A stretch of 64,000 bases of DNA from an uncultured Bacilli bacterium (GTDB lineage: Bacteria; Bacillota_I; Bacilli_A; RF39; UBA660), in the NCBI GenBank assembly GCA_934098435.1, contig CAKOOV010000005.1, positions 34,170 through 98,169 on the forward strand, in the 5' to 3' direction. The translations under genes were made by a program, and so were the position numbers. This document shows positions 9,487 to 20,625 of the stretch, in pieces. The notes below the pieces were generated by a model that did not search any database, was not told the origin of the DNA, and was given only the letters and a program-made list of their open reading frames with translations. Positions within the stretch are counted from its first letter, which is position 1. Each line of letters opens with the position of its first letter.

Positions 9487-9560
9487 AAAGGTGATAGAAT
9501 GTAAACGATAATAATTACTTAAATATTATTATTACATAAATTATTATAGGGAGGGATTGT

Positions 9561-10115
9561 ATGAATCTTTATGATAATATTAATAATAATAAGAAATGTG
9601 TATGTAATCCTATTATTATTGGGATGACTGGACCTACAGGGCCACAGGGATTAATTGGTCCGACGGGACCTCAAGGAGAGAGAGGAGAAACTATTAGTAG
9701 TACTGAAGGGATATTCTTTGCTAGTTATAATGATACTAATGATGCAATAGCAATGGTTATTAATGATACTTGGTTAATACCAGAACTTAGTGAGTATTTT
9801 ATTATTCCTAATAATACGGAAGTAGAAGTTGTACCTGGTATATATGAAATTGATTTATCAGGATATATTGATGGGGTAGATAATACTCATGGCGGTAGTT
9901 TTTATTTAGTAGATAGTACTGGTGCTGCTATTAAGGATTTAAATTTTGAATTACTTCTTGGTGATATTAGTAGGATGTATTTTAGTAAGAATATTTTATT
10001 TAGATTTGAGGAAGATACAATACTTGAGATTATGACTAATCTAACTGGTGATATTAATACTTCTAATGTTGGGGTAAAAGATGTTACTTTACTTATGAAG
10101 AAAATACATGAATAG
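9561..10115 (+). CDS. Collagen-like surface (probably exosporium-type) protein
   Basis: A 184-residue protein with a short N-terminus, a brief Gly-X-Y run (GPTGPQGLIGPTGPQGERG, about residues 27-45), then a beta-rich domain of about 135 residues. This is the plan of BclA-like spore surface proteins, where a collagen-like stalk carries a TNF-like C-terminal domain. No signal peptide is seen, as in exosporium proteins assembled from the mother cell. AGGGAGGG precedes the ATG. It has its own terminator. The spore link is an inference supported by the CotY/CotZ-like gene elsewhere in the window. Confidence 0.75.
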   Translation: MNLYDNINNNKKCVCNPIIIGMTGPTGPQGLIGPTGPQGERGETISSTEGIFFASYNDTNDAIAMVINDTWLIPELSEYFIIPNNTEVEVVPGIYEIDLSGYIDGVDNTHGGSFYLVDSTGAAIKDLNFELLLGDISRMYFSKNILFRFEEDTILEIMTNLTGDINTSNVGVKDVTLLMKKIHE

Positions 10116-10139
10116 GGGTACTTTAGAGTACTTTTTTTC
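10114..10139 (+). terminator. Terminator after the collagen-like gene
   Basis: AGGGGTACT pairs with AGTACTTTT (several G-T pairs) around loop TTAG, followed by T residues. The T run merges into the -35 of the tgt promoter. Confidence 0.8.
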
Positions 10140-12050
<1,911 letters not shown>

Positions 12051-12089
12051 TATAAATATTTATTTTTGATGGATTTAGAGGTGGATATA

Positions 12090-12917
12090 GTGAAAAATAA
12101 GAAGATTAATGTTCAAAAAGCAATTAAAATGACTTATAAGGAAAATAAGAGAAGTTCTTTGGTTATTTATTTGATTTTGAGATTTTTGGTTATTATATGT
12201 ATGATATTACAAATATTAAGAGGGGATTTGAATAATGCTTTATTATGTTTGTTGTCTCTTATATTATTATTTGCTCCTTTATTTATTCAAGATAAGTTTG
12301 AGATTACTTTGCCTAATGATTTAGAAATTGCTATTTATTTATTTATTTTTTCTGCTGAAATATTAGGGGAAATTGATAATTTTTTTGGTATTATTCCTTA
12401 TTGGGATATTATATTACATACTATTAATGGTTTTTTAGCTACTGCGGTTGGTTTTTCTTTAGTTGATTTATTAAATAAAAATAGTAAGAATATGAATTTG
12501 TCACCATTTTATTTGTGTTTGGTTGCTTTTTGTTTTTCTATGACTATTGGTGTGTTATGGGAATTTTTTGAATATGGTTGTGATAAGTTTTTAAATGTTG
12601 ATATGCAAAAGGATACGGTTATACAGAAGATTTCTTCGGTTGCTTTGAATCCTGATGGTGAGAATAAGGCTGTTGTGATTGATGATATTGGTAAAACTAT
12701 TATTTATAATAATAATGGTGATGTGCTTCAGATAATTGATAATGGTTATTTGGATATTGGTTTAAATGATACGATTGAAGATTTATTTGTTAATTTTATT
12801 GGTGCTATTGTATTTAGTTGTTTTGCTTTTTTTGATTTGAAACATAATAGAAGTAATTCTTTTATTAATAGATTTGTTCCTACTAAGGGTAATAATAAGC
12901 TTATTAAATCTATTTAA
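12090..12917 (+). CDS. Multi-pass membrane protein, YjdF/DUF2238-like
   Basis: A 275-residue membrane protein with about six to seven hydrophobic segments. The pattern WDIILHTINGFLATAVGFSL followed by IGVLWEFFEYGCD resembles the YjdF/DUF2238 family (His and Trp-Glu within membrane helices), whose function is unknown. An insertion of about 60 polar residues (ALNPDGENKAVVIDD onward) precedes the last helix. The GTG at 12090 is chosen because AGAGGTGG lies 5-6 bases upstream; the upstream ATG at 12069 has no ribosome binding site. It follows the preceding gene by 39 bases. Confidence 0.6.
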   Translation: MKNKKINVQKAIKMTYKENKRSSLVIYLILRFLVIICMILQILRGDLNNALLCLLSLILLFAPLFIQDKFEITLPNDLEIAIYLFIFSAEILGEIDNFFGIIPYWDIILHTINGFLATAVGFSLVDLLNKNSKNMNLSPFYLCLVAFCFSMTIGVLWEFFEYGCDKFLNVDMQKDTVIQKISSVALNPDGENKAVVIDDIGKTIIYNNNGDVLQIIDNGYLDIGLNDTIEDLFVNFIGAIVFSCFAFFDLKHNRSNSFINRFVPTKGNNKLIKSI

Positions 12918-12983
12918 TTTGTTATTATGATAGACTTTTTTATATAAATTTGATACAATTATTATTGTAAGGAAAGTGATGGT

Positions 12984-13268
12984 ATGTATTGTATTAATTG
13001 TGGTAATAAATTAGATAAGCGGGCTATGTATTGTCCTAAATGTGGTGTTTATACTGATAATTATATTAAAAGTATGAGGGATAAGCCTAGTTTTATATTG
13101 GAATTTTTTTCTTTCTTTTTTCCTTTATTTGGGTTTATTGTATATTGGTTTTCGAATAATAGTAAACCTAATAGAGCTGATTTATGTCTTAGATATGCAG
13201 TGTTTGGAATTTTTATGAATATTCTTATAGGTATAATTAATTTTATTGGAACTACTATTAATGGCTGA
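12984..13268 (+). CDS. Zinc-ribbon membrane protein
   Basis: A 94-residue protein. The N-terminal zinc ribbon has Cys3, Cys6, Cys17 and Cys20 (YCINCGNKLDKRAMYCPKCG), followed by two hydrophobic helices (about 37-55 and 70-90). Small proteins of this plan are common in Firmicutes and uncharacterised; the ribbon faces the cytosol by the positive-inside rule. A GGAAAGTGA site precedes the ATG. Confidence 0.8.
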   Translation: MYCINCGNKLDKRAMYCPKCGVYTDNYIKSMRDKPSFILEFFSFFFPLFGFIVYWFSNNSKPNRADLCLRYAVFGIFMNILIGIINFIGTTING

Positions 13269-13326
13269 AGTATTGTATTTTTATTGAATTTATGTTAGAA
13301 TATTAGTTGTAAAAAAAGGAGATTTT

Positions 13327-13869
13327 ATGGAAGATATTATTTTGAATACTGAAGAGAAGATGATGTTATCGATTGAGGCATTAGAAAATAGATTTTTAAA
13401 TGTTAGAGCGGGTAGAGCTAATCCTAGTATGCTTGATGGGGTTATGGTAGAGTATTATGGTACTCCTACTCCTATTAAGAGTTTAGCAAATATTTCTGTA
13501 CCGGAGGCTAGGCAATTATCTATTAAACCTTTTGATAGATCTTGTTTGGGTGCTATTGAAAAGGCTATTTTTGAGGCTAATTTAGGTGTTACTCCTAATA
13601 ATAATGGAGAGGTTATATTTATTGTTATTCCTCCTCTTACTGAGGATAGAAGACGTGAACTTGTTAAACAGGTTAAACAAATTGCTGAAGAGGGTAAGAT
13701 TGCTCTTAGAAATATTAGGCAGGATGCTAATAAGGCACTTGAAAACTTAGAATTACCTGAAGATGAGGAAAAAAGGGGTAATGAAAAGGTACAAGAGTTG
13801 ATTAATGAATATAATAAAATTATTGATGAGAAATTAAAGGAAAAAGAAAAAGATTTGATGACTATATAG
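13327..13869 (+). CDS. frr: Ribosome recycling factor
   Basis: RRF splits post-termination 70S ribosomes together with EF-G. At 180 residues it has the usual length of about 185. Visible family blocks are LNVRAGRANPSMLDG, YYGTPTPIKSLANISVPEAR, PFDRS, PPLTEDRRRELVKQ and IRQDANK. A strong AAAAGGAG precedes the ATG. The usual partner pyrH is not upstream; frr stands here between orphans. Confidence 0.98.
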   Translation: MEDIILNTEEKMMLSIEALENRFLNVRAGRANPSMLDGVMVEYYGTPTPIKSLANISVPEARQLSIKPFDRSCLGAIEKAIFEANLGVTPNNNGEVIFIVIPPLTEDRRRELVKQVKQIAEEGKIALRNIRQDANKALENLELPEDEEKRGNEKVQELINEYNKIIDEKLKEKEKDLMTI

Positions 13870-13888
13870 TTATGTGGGGTGTTTGGTT

Positions 13889-14554
13889 ATGAAGAAGGTT
13901 TTTATTCCTTCGATGGATGATTTATATAAAATGCAAGATATGCATATAAATATATTACCATATTTATATGCTAAGGCTATTGAAAGATTATGTATTGAAT
14001 ATAATAATTATCCTAAGATGGGAAGTATATTAAGAAATGAATATAAATATTTACGTGAGGATCCGGTTATTGCTAAGGCTATATGTATGATGTATCCTAG
14101 TGAGATTATGTATTCTGATATTGTTAAATATGATACTGGTTTAGCTATGAAATTAATTAGTGAACCTAAGAATAATGATATTTATAGATTGGATAATATT
14201 TCTTACTTTGGTAATAATTTGGATAGTAATTTATTAATTCAAAAAGAAGTTATAAGAATATTGTATAATGAAATTTATAATAATCCTAAGTATCGTTTTG
14301 AGTATAAGGATAGTAATATTTTAGATGATATTTTTATGGGAAGATTTAATACGACATTATTTTTAGATGATATTACTAAAGAGCAGCTTGGTTATATTGA
14401 ACCATATTATGGGTTGGATAGTGATATGTTATCTAATATGATGGAACGTTATGTGAATAGATATGGTATTGATTATATGTCTAATAATAAGGATATATTA
14501 ACTAATCAAACTACAGAAGTTAAAAGATTATTTAGATGTATTGATAGAAAATAA
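13889..14554 (+). CDS. Uncharacterised 221-aa protein
   Basis: Not recognised. A polar, Tyr/Asn/Asp-rich soluble protein without membrane segments or known motifs. The ATG at 13889 is preferred over the upstream GTG because GGGGTG lies 8 bases before it. It begins 19 bases after frr and ends just before the Phe T-box leader. Long Asn/Ile-rich runs are typical of this genome's orphan genes. Confidence 0.65.
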   Translation: MKKVFIPSMDDLYKMQDMHINILPYLYAKAIERLCIEYNNYPKMGSILRNEYKYLREDPVIAKAICMMYPSEIMYSDIVKYDTGLAMKLISEPKNNDIYRLDNISYFGNNLDSNLLIQKEVIRILYNEIYNNPKYRFEYKDSNILDDIFMGRFNTTLFLDDITKEQLGYIEPYYGLDSDMLSNMMERYVNRYGIDYMSNNKDILTNQTTEVKRLFRCIDRK

Positions 14555-14556
14555 GA

Positions 14557-14757
14557 CGATGATAAGGAAATAGTAATATTAAAGATGCTTTATAGAGAGT
14601 TAAGAATGGTGGAAGCTTGACATGATATTTAATATGAATTCACCCTTTAGTTTTAACCGTTTATCTGGTTATAGATTTGAGTGTATAACAATTGTTATAA
14701 AGAAAGGTGGTACCACGGATATTATTCGTCCTTTTATGGTACTATCTTTTTATTTTT
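14557..14757 (+). promoter_or_regulatory. T-box riboswitch, Phe specifier
   Basis: A classical T-box leader. The 5' part GACGATGATAAGGAAATAGTA is the usual opening, GAATTCACC holds the specifier codon TTC (14639-14641, Phe), and GGTGGTACCACGG (14706-14718) is the T-box that pairs with uncharged tRNA. The terminator helix pairs GTACCA (14710-14715) with TGGTAC (14737-14742) before a T-rich tract. Uncharged tRNA-Phe should switch on the small ORF and pheST downstream. Confidence 0.93.
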
Positions 14758-14766
14758 AGGAGGAAT

Positions 14767-15054
14767 ATGGGATATAATATTGATTATTTACTTAGATATG
14801 TATCTATGGATACATATAATAAAATTATAAATAATAATAATGATTATGTATTGGGATTACTTAGTGATAATTATATTGATGTTAATCTTAATATTAAATA
14901 TTTAATTAAATATGGGGTATCTAATATAGATAAGATTGTTTATAATAATATTAATGATTTTATTGTTAGTCATAGTGAATTTATTAATGTTATTAAGAAT
15001 TATGAGAAGAGTTTATCTAAAGATGAAATTATAATGTTATATGAAAATAAATAG
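14767..15054 (+). CDS. Small 95-aa protein between T-box and pheS
   Basis: Not recognised. A 95-residue, helical, Asn/Ile/Tyr-rich protein (starts MGYNIDYLLRYVSMD). The ATG at 14767 is chosen because TAGGAGG lies just upstream; the longer in-frame reading runs back into the T-box terminator and is not credible. It starts about 10 bases after the terminator T tract and ends 6 bases before pheS, so it is the first gene controlled by the Phe T-box. A role linked to Phe-tRNA charging is possible but unsupported by sequence motifs. Confidence 0.7.
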   Translation: MGYNIDYLLRYVSMDTYNKIINNNNDYVLGLLSDNYIDVNLNIKYLIKYGVSNIDKIVYNNINDFIVSHSEFINVIKNYEKSLSKDEIIMLYENK

Positions 15055-15060
15055 GAGGAT

Positions 15061-16101
15061 ATGATGAATAAGATTGATGATGTTAAAAAATTAATTGAAG
15101 AGAAGTTAATTGGTATTAATAGTATGGAAGAATTAAATGCTATTAAGAGTGAGTTTTTGGGTAAGAAGGGATTTATTACTGAACTTCAGGGTTTGATTAA
15201 AGAAGTAGAAAATGATAAGAAAAAGGAATTTGGTATGAAATTAAATGAGGTTAAGTCTTTGTTTAATTCTAAGTATGAAGAAATTAAAAGTAAAATAGAA
15301 GAGGATATTATTAATAAAAGATTGGAAGAAGAGGCTATTGATGTTACTCTTCCTAGTGATGGTATTTGTACTGGTTCTTTACATCCTTTTAATAGAATTA
15401 TTGAAGAAGTAGAGGATTTGTTTGTTTCTATGGGATATGATGTAGTTGATGGTCCTGAGCTTGAGACTGATGAGTATTGTTTTAAGAGGCTTAATGTTCC
15501 GGAGGGACATCCCGCTAGGGATATGCAAGATACTTTTTATATTACTAATGAGTATTTACTTAGAACACAGACTAGTTCTAGTCAGGCTCATACTATGGAA
15601 GATAGTATTTCTAAAGAACCTATTAGAATGATATGTCCTGGTAAGGTATATAGAAGGGATGATGATGCTACGCATTCTCATCAATTTGGACAGGTTGAAG
15701 GGCTTGTAGTTGATAAGGATATTTCTCTTGCTGATCTTAAGGGAACACTTGAAATATTTGCTAAGAAATTAATAGGAGAGAATACTAAAGTAAGATTTAG
15801 ACCTAGTTATTTTCCTTTTACTGAGCCTAGTGTTGAGGTTGATTTATCATGCTTTAAATGTGGTGGTAAGGGATGTAATTTATGTAAGGGTACTGGCTTT
15901 ATTGAGGTATTAGGAGCTGGTATGGTTCATCCTGATGTACTTAGAATGGGTGGTTATGATCCTAAGGTATATACTGGGTTTGCTTTTGGCACTGGTCTTG
16001 ATAGGCTTGCCATGTTTAAATATAATATTCCTGATATTAGGTATTTATATACTAATGATATTAGAATGCTTAAACAATTTGATAGAAAGGATGAGGAATA
16101 A
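15061..16101 (+). CDS. pheS: Phenylalanyl-tRNA synthetase alpha subunit
   Basis: Class II catalytic subunit of the alpha2-beta2 PheRS. The N-terminal coiled coil (about residues 1-85) binds tRNA. Motif 2 (RMICPGKVYRRDDDATHSHQF) and motif 3 (GFAFGTGLDRLAM) are intact, and the CFKCGGKGCNLCKGTG insertion is standard for Firmicute PheS. Length (346) is normal. Its TAA overlaps the ATG of pheT (ATAATG context), coupling translation of the two subunits. Expression is controlled by the Phe T-box upstream. Confidence 0.98.
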   Translation: MMNKIDDVKKLIEEKLIGINSMEELNAIKSEFLGKKGFITELQGLIKEVENDKKKEFGMKLNEVKSLFNSKYEEIKSKIEEDIINKRLEEEAIDVTLPSDGICTGSLHPFNRIIEEVEDLFVSMGYDVVDGPELETDEYCFKRLNVPEGHPARDMQDTFYITNEYLLRTQTSSSQAHTMEDSISKEPIRMICPGKVYRRDDDATHSHQFGQVEGLVVDKDISLADLKGTLEIFAKKLIGENTKVRFRPSYFPFTEPSVEVDLSCFKCGGKGCNLCKGTGFIEVLGAGMVHPDVLRMGGYDPKVYTGFAFGTGLDRLAMFKYNIPDIRYLYTNDIRMLKQFDRKDEE

Positions 16102-18476
16102 TGTTATTAAGTAGAAAGTTTGTAAGTGATTATATTGATTTACCTAAAGATGAGAATATTCATGATATTGCTGAAAAGATGACTAGTATAGGTAATGAAT
16201 ATGATTATGAAGGTAAGTTAATACCTTGTAGTGGTTTGGTTATTGGTAAGATTATTGAATGTGAGATGCATCCTGATTCTACTAAATTACATATATGTAA
16301 GGTTGATGTTGGTAATAAGGTACTTCAGATTGTATGTGGGGCTCCTAATGCTAGATGTGGTATTAAGGTAATAGTAGCAATGGATGGGGCAACTCTTCCT
16401 GATAAAACTATTAGGAAATCTCTTTTAGCGGGATATGAGAGTAATGGTATGTTATGTTCTTTAGGAGAACTTGGACTTGATCATAAATACTTAAAGCAAA
16501 GTGATTTGGATGGTATTTGTGAGCTTGATAATGATGCTCCTATTGGGGAGGATCCTATTAAGTATTTGAAACTTGATGATGAAGTTATTGATTTTGAACT
16601 TACTTCTAATAGGGGTGATTTACTTAGTATATTAGGTATGGCATATGAACTTGGTGCTATATATAATACTAAAGTTAAAGATATTGATTTATCTTACAAA
16701 GAGAATAATAATAATATTAAAGATTTATTATCTTTGAATGTTAAAACTAATGAATGTTCTTTATTCTTAGTTAAAAAGGCTATTAATGTTACTATTGGTG
16801 AGAGTCCTGATTTTATTAAGAATAGGCTTATTGCTTCTGGTATTAGACCTATTAATAATGTTGTAGATATTTCTAATTATGTAATGCTTGAAACTGGACA
16901 ACCGCTTCATTTTTATGATGCTGATAGACTTGGTAGTTCTATTGGGGTAAGAATGGCAAATGATGGTGAAGATATAACTACTTTAGATGGTGAAAAGAGA
17001 GTTCTTACTAATAGTGATATGGTTATTGTTAATGATATGGATACTCCTATTGGATTAGCGGGAGTTATGGGTGGTTTATCTACTGAGGTTGAAAATGATA
17101 CTAAGAATATAGTAATAGAGAGTGCTATATTTAATCCGACATTAATTAGAAAGACTTCGAAGAAGATACTTAGAAGTGAAGCTTCTAATAGATTTGAAAA
17201 GGGTCTTGATCCTAATAGAACTTATATGGCTATTGAAAGAAGTATGCATTTACTTGAGAAATATGCTGGTGCTACTATTATTGGGGGATTATTAGAATAT
17301 AAGGATATAGATATTAATGATAAGGAAATAACTATTACTTATGATAAGATTAATAAAGTACTTGGTACTGATTTGGATAAAGAGACAATACTTGATACTT
17401 TAGATAGATTAGAATTTACTTATATAACTAATAAAGAAGAAGTAACTATTAGAGTTCCTTCGAGAAGAATTGATGTTAATATTGAAGAAGATATTATTGA
17501 AGAAGTTGGAAGGATATATGGTATTGATAATATTCAAGGTAGAAAGATGAATCTTTCGGTAAGAAGTGGTCATGTAGATAAAACTAATAGAAGTATTAGA
17601 CATTTGCTTTGTGATTTAGGTCTTAATGAGACTCTTACTTATACTCTTATTAAAGAAGATGATGTATATAAATATACTACTGATAGTTTTGATATGGTTA
17701 AGATATTGGATCCTATGACTTTAGATAGATGTACTTTAAGATATAGTCTTATTCCTTCACTTTTATCTGTATATGATTATAATATTAAAAGGGGTATTAC
17801 TGATATTAATTTATTTGAAATAGGTAAGGGCTTTTATAATAAGAATAATATATATGGGGAAGAAGAGAGATTATCTATTCTTATGAGTGGTAATTATTAT
17901 CATACTTTGGGTAATATTAGGAAAGCGGATTTTTATGTTATTAAGGGAATAGTAGAAAGATTACTTAATTATTTGGGTTATAATGGTAGATATTATTTTA
18001 AAGTAATGGATCTTCCTAGTGAATTACATCCTGGTGTTAGTGCTTCTATATATATTGATAATAAAAAAATAGGAATTATTGGTAAGATACATCCTAATGT
18101 GACTAAAGATAATATTTTTGTTAGTGAGATTAATTTATCATTACTTAAGAGTATTAGAACTTCTAAAATGAAATATAAAGAGATTAGTAAATATCCTTCT
18201 ATATCTAAAGATGTTGCTTTCTTACTTAGAGATGATATTACTTCAGAAGAAGTAATTAAGGCTATTAAGAAAGCTGGAGGTAGATTACTTACTAAGATAG
18301 AGGTATTTGATTTATATAAAGGTATAGGTACTCCTGAAAATATGAAATCTTTAGCATTTAAGTTATATTTTGAAGATCCTAATAAGACTTTGACTTTAGA
18401 TGAGGTTATGCCTATATTTGAAAAGATTATTACTGAGATTGAAAAGAAATATAATGCTAGTGTAAGAAGTAGTTAA
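16101..18476 (+). CDS. pheT: Phenylalanyl-tRNA synthetase beta subunit
   Basis: Beta subunit of PheRS, which carries the editing site and tRNA-binding modules. Domains in order: the EMAP-like tRNA-binding domain (about 40-150, LVIGKIIECEMHPDSTKLHIC), B3/B4 editing (about 210-385), B5 (about 405-475), a catalytic-like core, and the C-terminal ferredoxin-like anticodon-binding domain (KYPSISKDVAFLLRDD to the end). The 791 residues match the family. It overlaps pheS by one base and ends within the terminator hairpin. Confidence 0.98.
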   Translation: MLLSRKFVSDYIDLPKDENIHDIAEKMTSIGNEYDYEGKLIPCSGLVIGKIIECEMHPDSTKLHICKVDVGNKVLQIVCGAPNARCGIKVIVAMDGATLPDKTIRKSLLAGYESNGMLCSLGELGLDHKYLKQSDLDGICELDNDAPIGEDPIKYLKLDDEVIDFELTSNRGDLLSILGMAYELGAIYNTKVKDIDLSYKENNNNIKDLLSLNVKTNECSLFLVKKAINVTIGESPDFIKNRLIASGIRPINNVVDISNYVMLETGQPLHFYDADRLGSSIGVRMANDGEDITTLDGEKRVLTNSDMVIVNDMDTPIGLAGVMGGLSTEVENDTKNIVIESAIFNPTLIRKTSKKILRSEASNRFEKGLDPNRTYMAIERSMHLLEKYAGATIIGGLLEYKDIDINDKEITITYDKINKVLGTDLDKETILDTLDRLEFTYITNKEEVTIRVPSRRIDVNIEEDIIEEVGRIYGIDNIQGRKMNLSVRSGHVDKTNRSIRHLLCDLGLNETLTYTLIKEDDVYKYTTDSFDMVKILDPMTLDRCTLRYSLIPSLLSVYDYNIKRGITDINLFEIGKGFYNKNNIYGEEERLSILMSGNYYHTLGNIRKADFYVIKGIVERLLNYLGYNGRYYFKVMDLPSELHPGVSASIYIDNKKIGIIGKIHPNVTKDNIFVSEINLSLLKSIRTSKMKYKEISKYPSISKDVAFLLRDDITSEEVIKAIKKAGGRLLTKIEVFDLYKGIGTPENMKSLAFKLYFEDPNKTLTLDEVMPIFEKIITEIEKKYNASVRSS

Positions 18477-18490
18477 GTCTGCTTCTTTTT
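18464..18490 (+). terminator. Terminator of the pheST operon
   Basis: AAGAAGTAG pairs with CTGCTTCTT (one G-T pair) around loop TTAAGT, followed by TTTT. The pheT stop codon lies in the hairpin. Confidence 0.8.
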
Positions 18491-18491
18491 A

Positions 18492-18520
18492 TTGACACAG
18501 ATAGTTATTAATGATAAAAT
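18492..18520 (+). promoter_or_regulatory. sigma-A promoter of the surface protein gene
   Basis: Consensus TTGACA (18492-18497), a 17-base spacer and TAAAAT (18515-18520), with TGA before the -10. A strong promoter by appearance. Confidence 0.8.
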
Positions 18521-18548
18521 TATAATGTAATATAAAGTAGGTGACATT

Positions 18549-20066
18549 ATGAGTACTAAGAAAAATATAAAGGAAATAATGAGTAAAAGATATATTCAAA
18601 TTGGTATATTGATTGTATTAATATCTTTAGTATGTTTAATGGGTACTTATGCTTGGTTTACTTGGGCTAGTCCTAGTAATACTAATGTTACTTTATCGAT
18701 AGGTAATTTAGCTGATGTAACTTTTACTAGTGGTCCTGATATTAATGTATCTAATTTAGCACCTGTATATAATTATACTGATGGAGTAAGTACTACTTTT
18801 GTTATGAAGAATAATAGTACCACTAATAATCTTAATTATGAAATAAAATTAGATGTAACTAGTATTTCTAATGAACTTAAGAGTGGATCATTTAAATATA
18901 CTTTATTAAAAGATAATAAAGTAGTACAAACTGGTAATCTTAAGAATGCAGTAAATGGTAAAACTTTAATATTAAATACTGGTTCATTAGCTAAATCATC
19001 TACTTCTAATTATAAACTATATTTTTGGATAGATGGTAATATAGAAAATAGTTCTAGTATGATGAATAAGTCTTTGGTAGGTAAGATAGATGTAGGTGAA
19101 AAGATTACATATATAAATAATTTATATAATAATAGTACTAAGACACCAGTAACAAATAATAGTATTACATATCAGTATGATACTACAAATAATTTAATGC
19201 AAGATACTGCAGGTAACATAAGATATTATGGGGCCTCTCCTAATAACTATGTATATTTTAATTGTGATAGTTATCCTAGTACTAACTGTGAACTATGGAG
19301 AATAATAGGAGTATTTGATGGTAAAATAAAATTAATGAGAAATAGTACTATAGGCTCATATTCTTGGGATACATCTGCAAGTGCAGTAAACTCTGGATAT
19401 GGCGTAAATGAATGGAGTCAAGCTGATTTAATGAAACTTCTTAATCCAGGTCACGAATCGGAATCCGTAGGAGGAAGTCTATATTATAATAGCAAGTCAG
19501 GTACATGCTATTCTGGTCAAAGTAATGCTACTAAATCATGCAATTTTACTAGTACAGGTATAAAAAATGATGTTACAAGAAATATGATTGCCGAGACAAC
19601 ATGGAATCTTGGATGGTGGGATACTTCTAGTATATATTCTAATGTAATGTATGAAAAAGAAAGAGGGACAACAGTAATATCAAATCCTAGTGATGGTATA
19701 ACTAGAACAACTACATGGACCGGTAAAATAGCTTTGCCATATCCATCTGACTATGGCTATGCAACTGATTTAAGCAAATGTTCCCAAGTATTATATAATT
19801 ATGCCAGTAGTACTGACTCATATGCATGTCGTAGTAATGATTGGATGTATCCGATATTGGGTACAAGTAACTGGGGAAGGTTATTAACCCCTGTCTCAGA
19901 CTATGCGGACGTTGCGTTCGACGTGAACTCGATGAGCTATGTCAACAGCGGCCATCGCGTCTGTAATGCGTATGGGGTCGCTCCAGTCCTTTATCTTGGT
20001 TCTGACCAAGATATAGTGTCAGGGGATGGTTTGCAAAGTAATCCATATAAGTTAACTGGGAATTAA
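18549..20066 (+). CDS. Surface-exposed protein with GC-rich variable-looking C-terminus
   Basis: A 505-residue exported protein. The N-terminus has a signal-anchor (about 16-33) followed by TYAWFTWASPSNTNV, like the start of TasA/camelysin-type matrix proteins. A beta-rich domain follows to about residue 190. A second module (RYYGASPNNYVYFNC, LWRIIGVFDGKIKLMRNS) resembles domains common in surface proteins of gut Firmicutes. It ends GVAPVLYLGSDQDIVSGDG. Bases 19891-19990, encoding about residues 448-481, are 56 percent G+C by hand count with codons such as GCG, GAC, GTC and CGC, unlike the AT-rich rest. This may be a cassette or a variable region written by a retroelement. The protein family is uncharacterised. 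Confidence 0.75.
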   Translation: MSTKKNIKEIMSKRYIQIGILIVLISLVCLMGTYAWFTWASPSNTNVTLSIGNLADVTFTSGPDINVSNLAPVYNYTDGVSTTFVMKNNSTTNNLNYEIKLDVTSISNELKSGSFKYTLLKDNKVVQTGNLKNAVNGKTLILNTGSLAKSSTSNYKLYFWIDGNIENSSSMMNKSLVGKIDVGEKITYINNLYNNSTKTPVTNNSITYQYDTTNNLMQDTAGNIRYYGASPNNYVYFNCDSYPSTNCELWRIIGVFDGKIKLMRNSTIGSYSWDTSASAVNSGYGVNEWSQADLMKLLNPGHESESVGGSLYYNSKSGTCYSGQSNATKSCNFTSTGIKNDVTRNMIAETTWNLGWWDTSSIYSNVMYEKERGTTVISNPSDGITRTTTWTGKIALPYPSDYGYATDLSKCSQVLYNYASSTDSYACRSNDWMYPILGTSNWGRLLTPVSDYADVAFDVNSMSYVNSGHRVCNAYGVAPVLYLGSDQDIVSGDGLQSNPYKLTGN

Positions 20067-20078
20067 TTTAATGTAATA

Positions 20079-20107
20079 AAAAAATAGGTTTTGATAACCT
20101 ATTTTTT
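20079..20107. terminator. Bidirectional terminator
   Basis: AAAAAATAGGTT (20079-20090) and AACCTATTTTTT (20096-20107) form a perfect 12-bp stem between the convergent surface-protein and coat-protein genes. The coat gene's stop codon lies at its edge. Confidence 0.9.
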
Positions 20108-20525
20108 ATATACATTCTACATATGTATCGTCTAGACATCTTAGTATGCAGCAGCAACCTAGATTTATTGTGAAGAAAGAATTGGTTGCTTCGTAAGGAA
20201 ATACACTTGATTCATCGGTATTTGGTGCTAGTACTCTACATGTAGCACAGCATCCGTCTAATTTTTCTAATCTAAATACTGTACTTGTAGTAGATACTGC
20301 TGGATCTTTACTTATTGGCATTGCTAATGGTGTTCCACCATTACCACAAGTATATAGAACGATTGGTCTAGTGTTATAACACAAGCTACTATTTTGTCCT
20401 AAAAAGCCTCTATCACAGGTTTCTAAACAGCAGTCATTTTGACATACGCTTTGTTGTAATATTAAAATAACTTTTAGGATATCTGCGATGCAATTTTCGC
20501 AAGTATTATTTTCATTGTTACACAT
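20106..20525 (-). CDS. CotY/CotZ-like spore coat protein
   Basis: A Cys-rich 139-residue protein with about 18 cysteines, many in pairs (CCLETC, CCATC, CCCILRC). The segments NTRPIVLYTCGNG and FRLEKLDGCCATCRVL resemble the CotY/CotZ family, whose members cross-link into the crust or exosporium base of Bacillus spores. The ATG at 20525 is chosen because AAGGGGTGG lies 8 bases upstream; an in-frame GTG three codons earlier overlaps that site. It is divergent from yqfC. Confidence 0.85.
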   Translation of the reverse strand: MCNNENNTCENCIADILKVILILQQSVCQNDCCLETCDRGFLGQNSSLCYNTRPIVLYTCGNGGTPLAMPISKDPAVSTTSTVFRLEKLDGCCATCRVLAPNTDESSVFPYEATNSFFTINLGCCCILRCLDDTYVECI

Positions 20526-20625
20526 ATAATCCACCCCTTTTTTATATTCAATATAACTTATGTTAATTAATTATAAAAATGCACTACTAATACCTAGTAT
20601 TTTATAATATTTTTATCTATCTGTC

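Noticed and set aside
14707..14766. Longer start of the small ORF before pheS
   Set aside because: The 20 extra codons lie within the T-box antiterminator and terminator, and the ATG at 14767 has a proper TAGGAGG.
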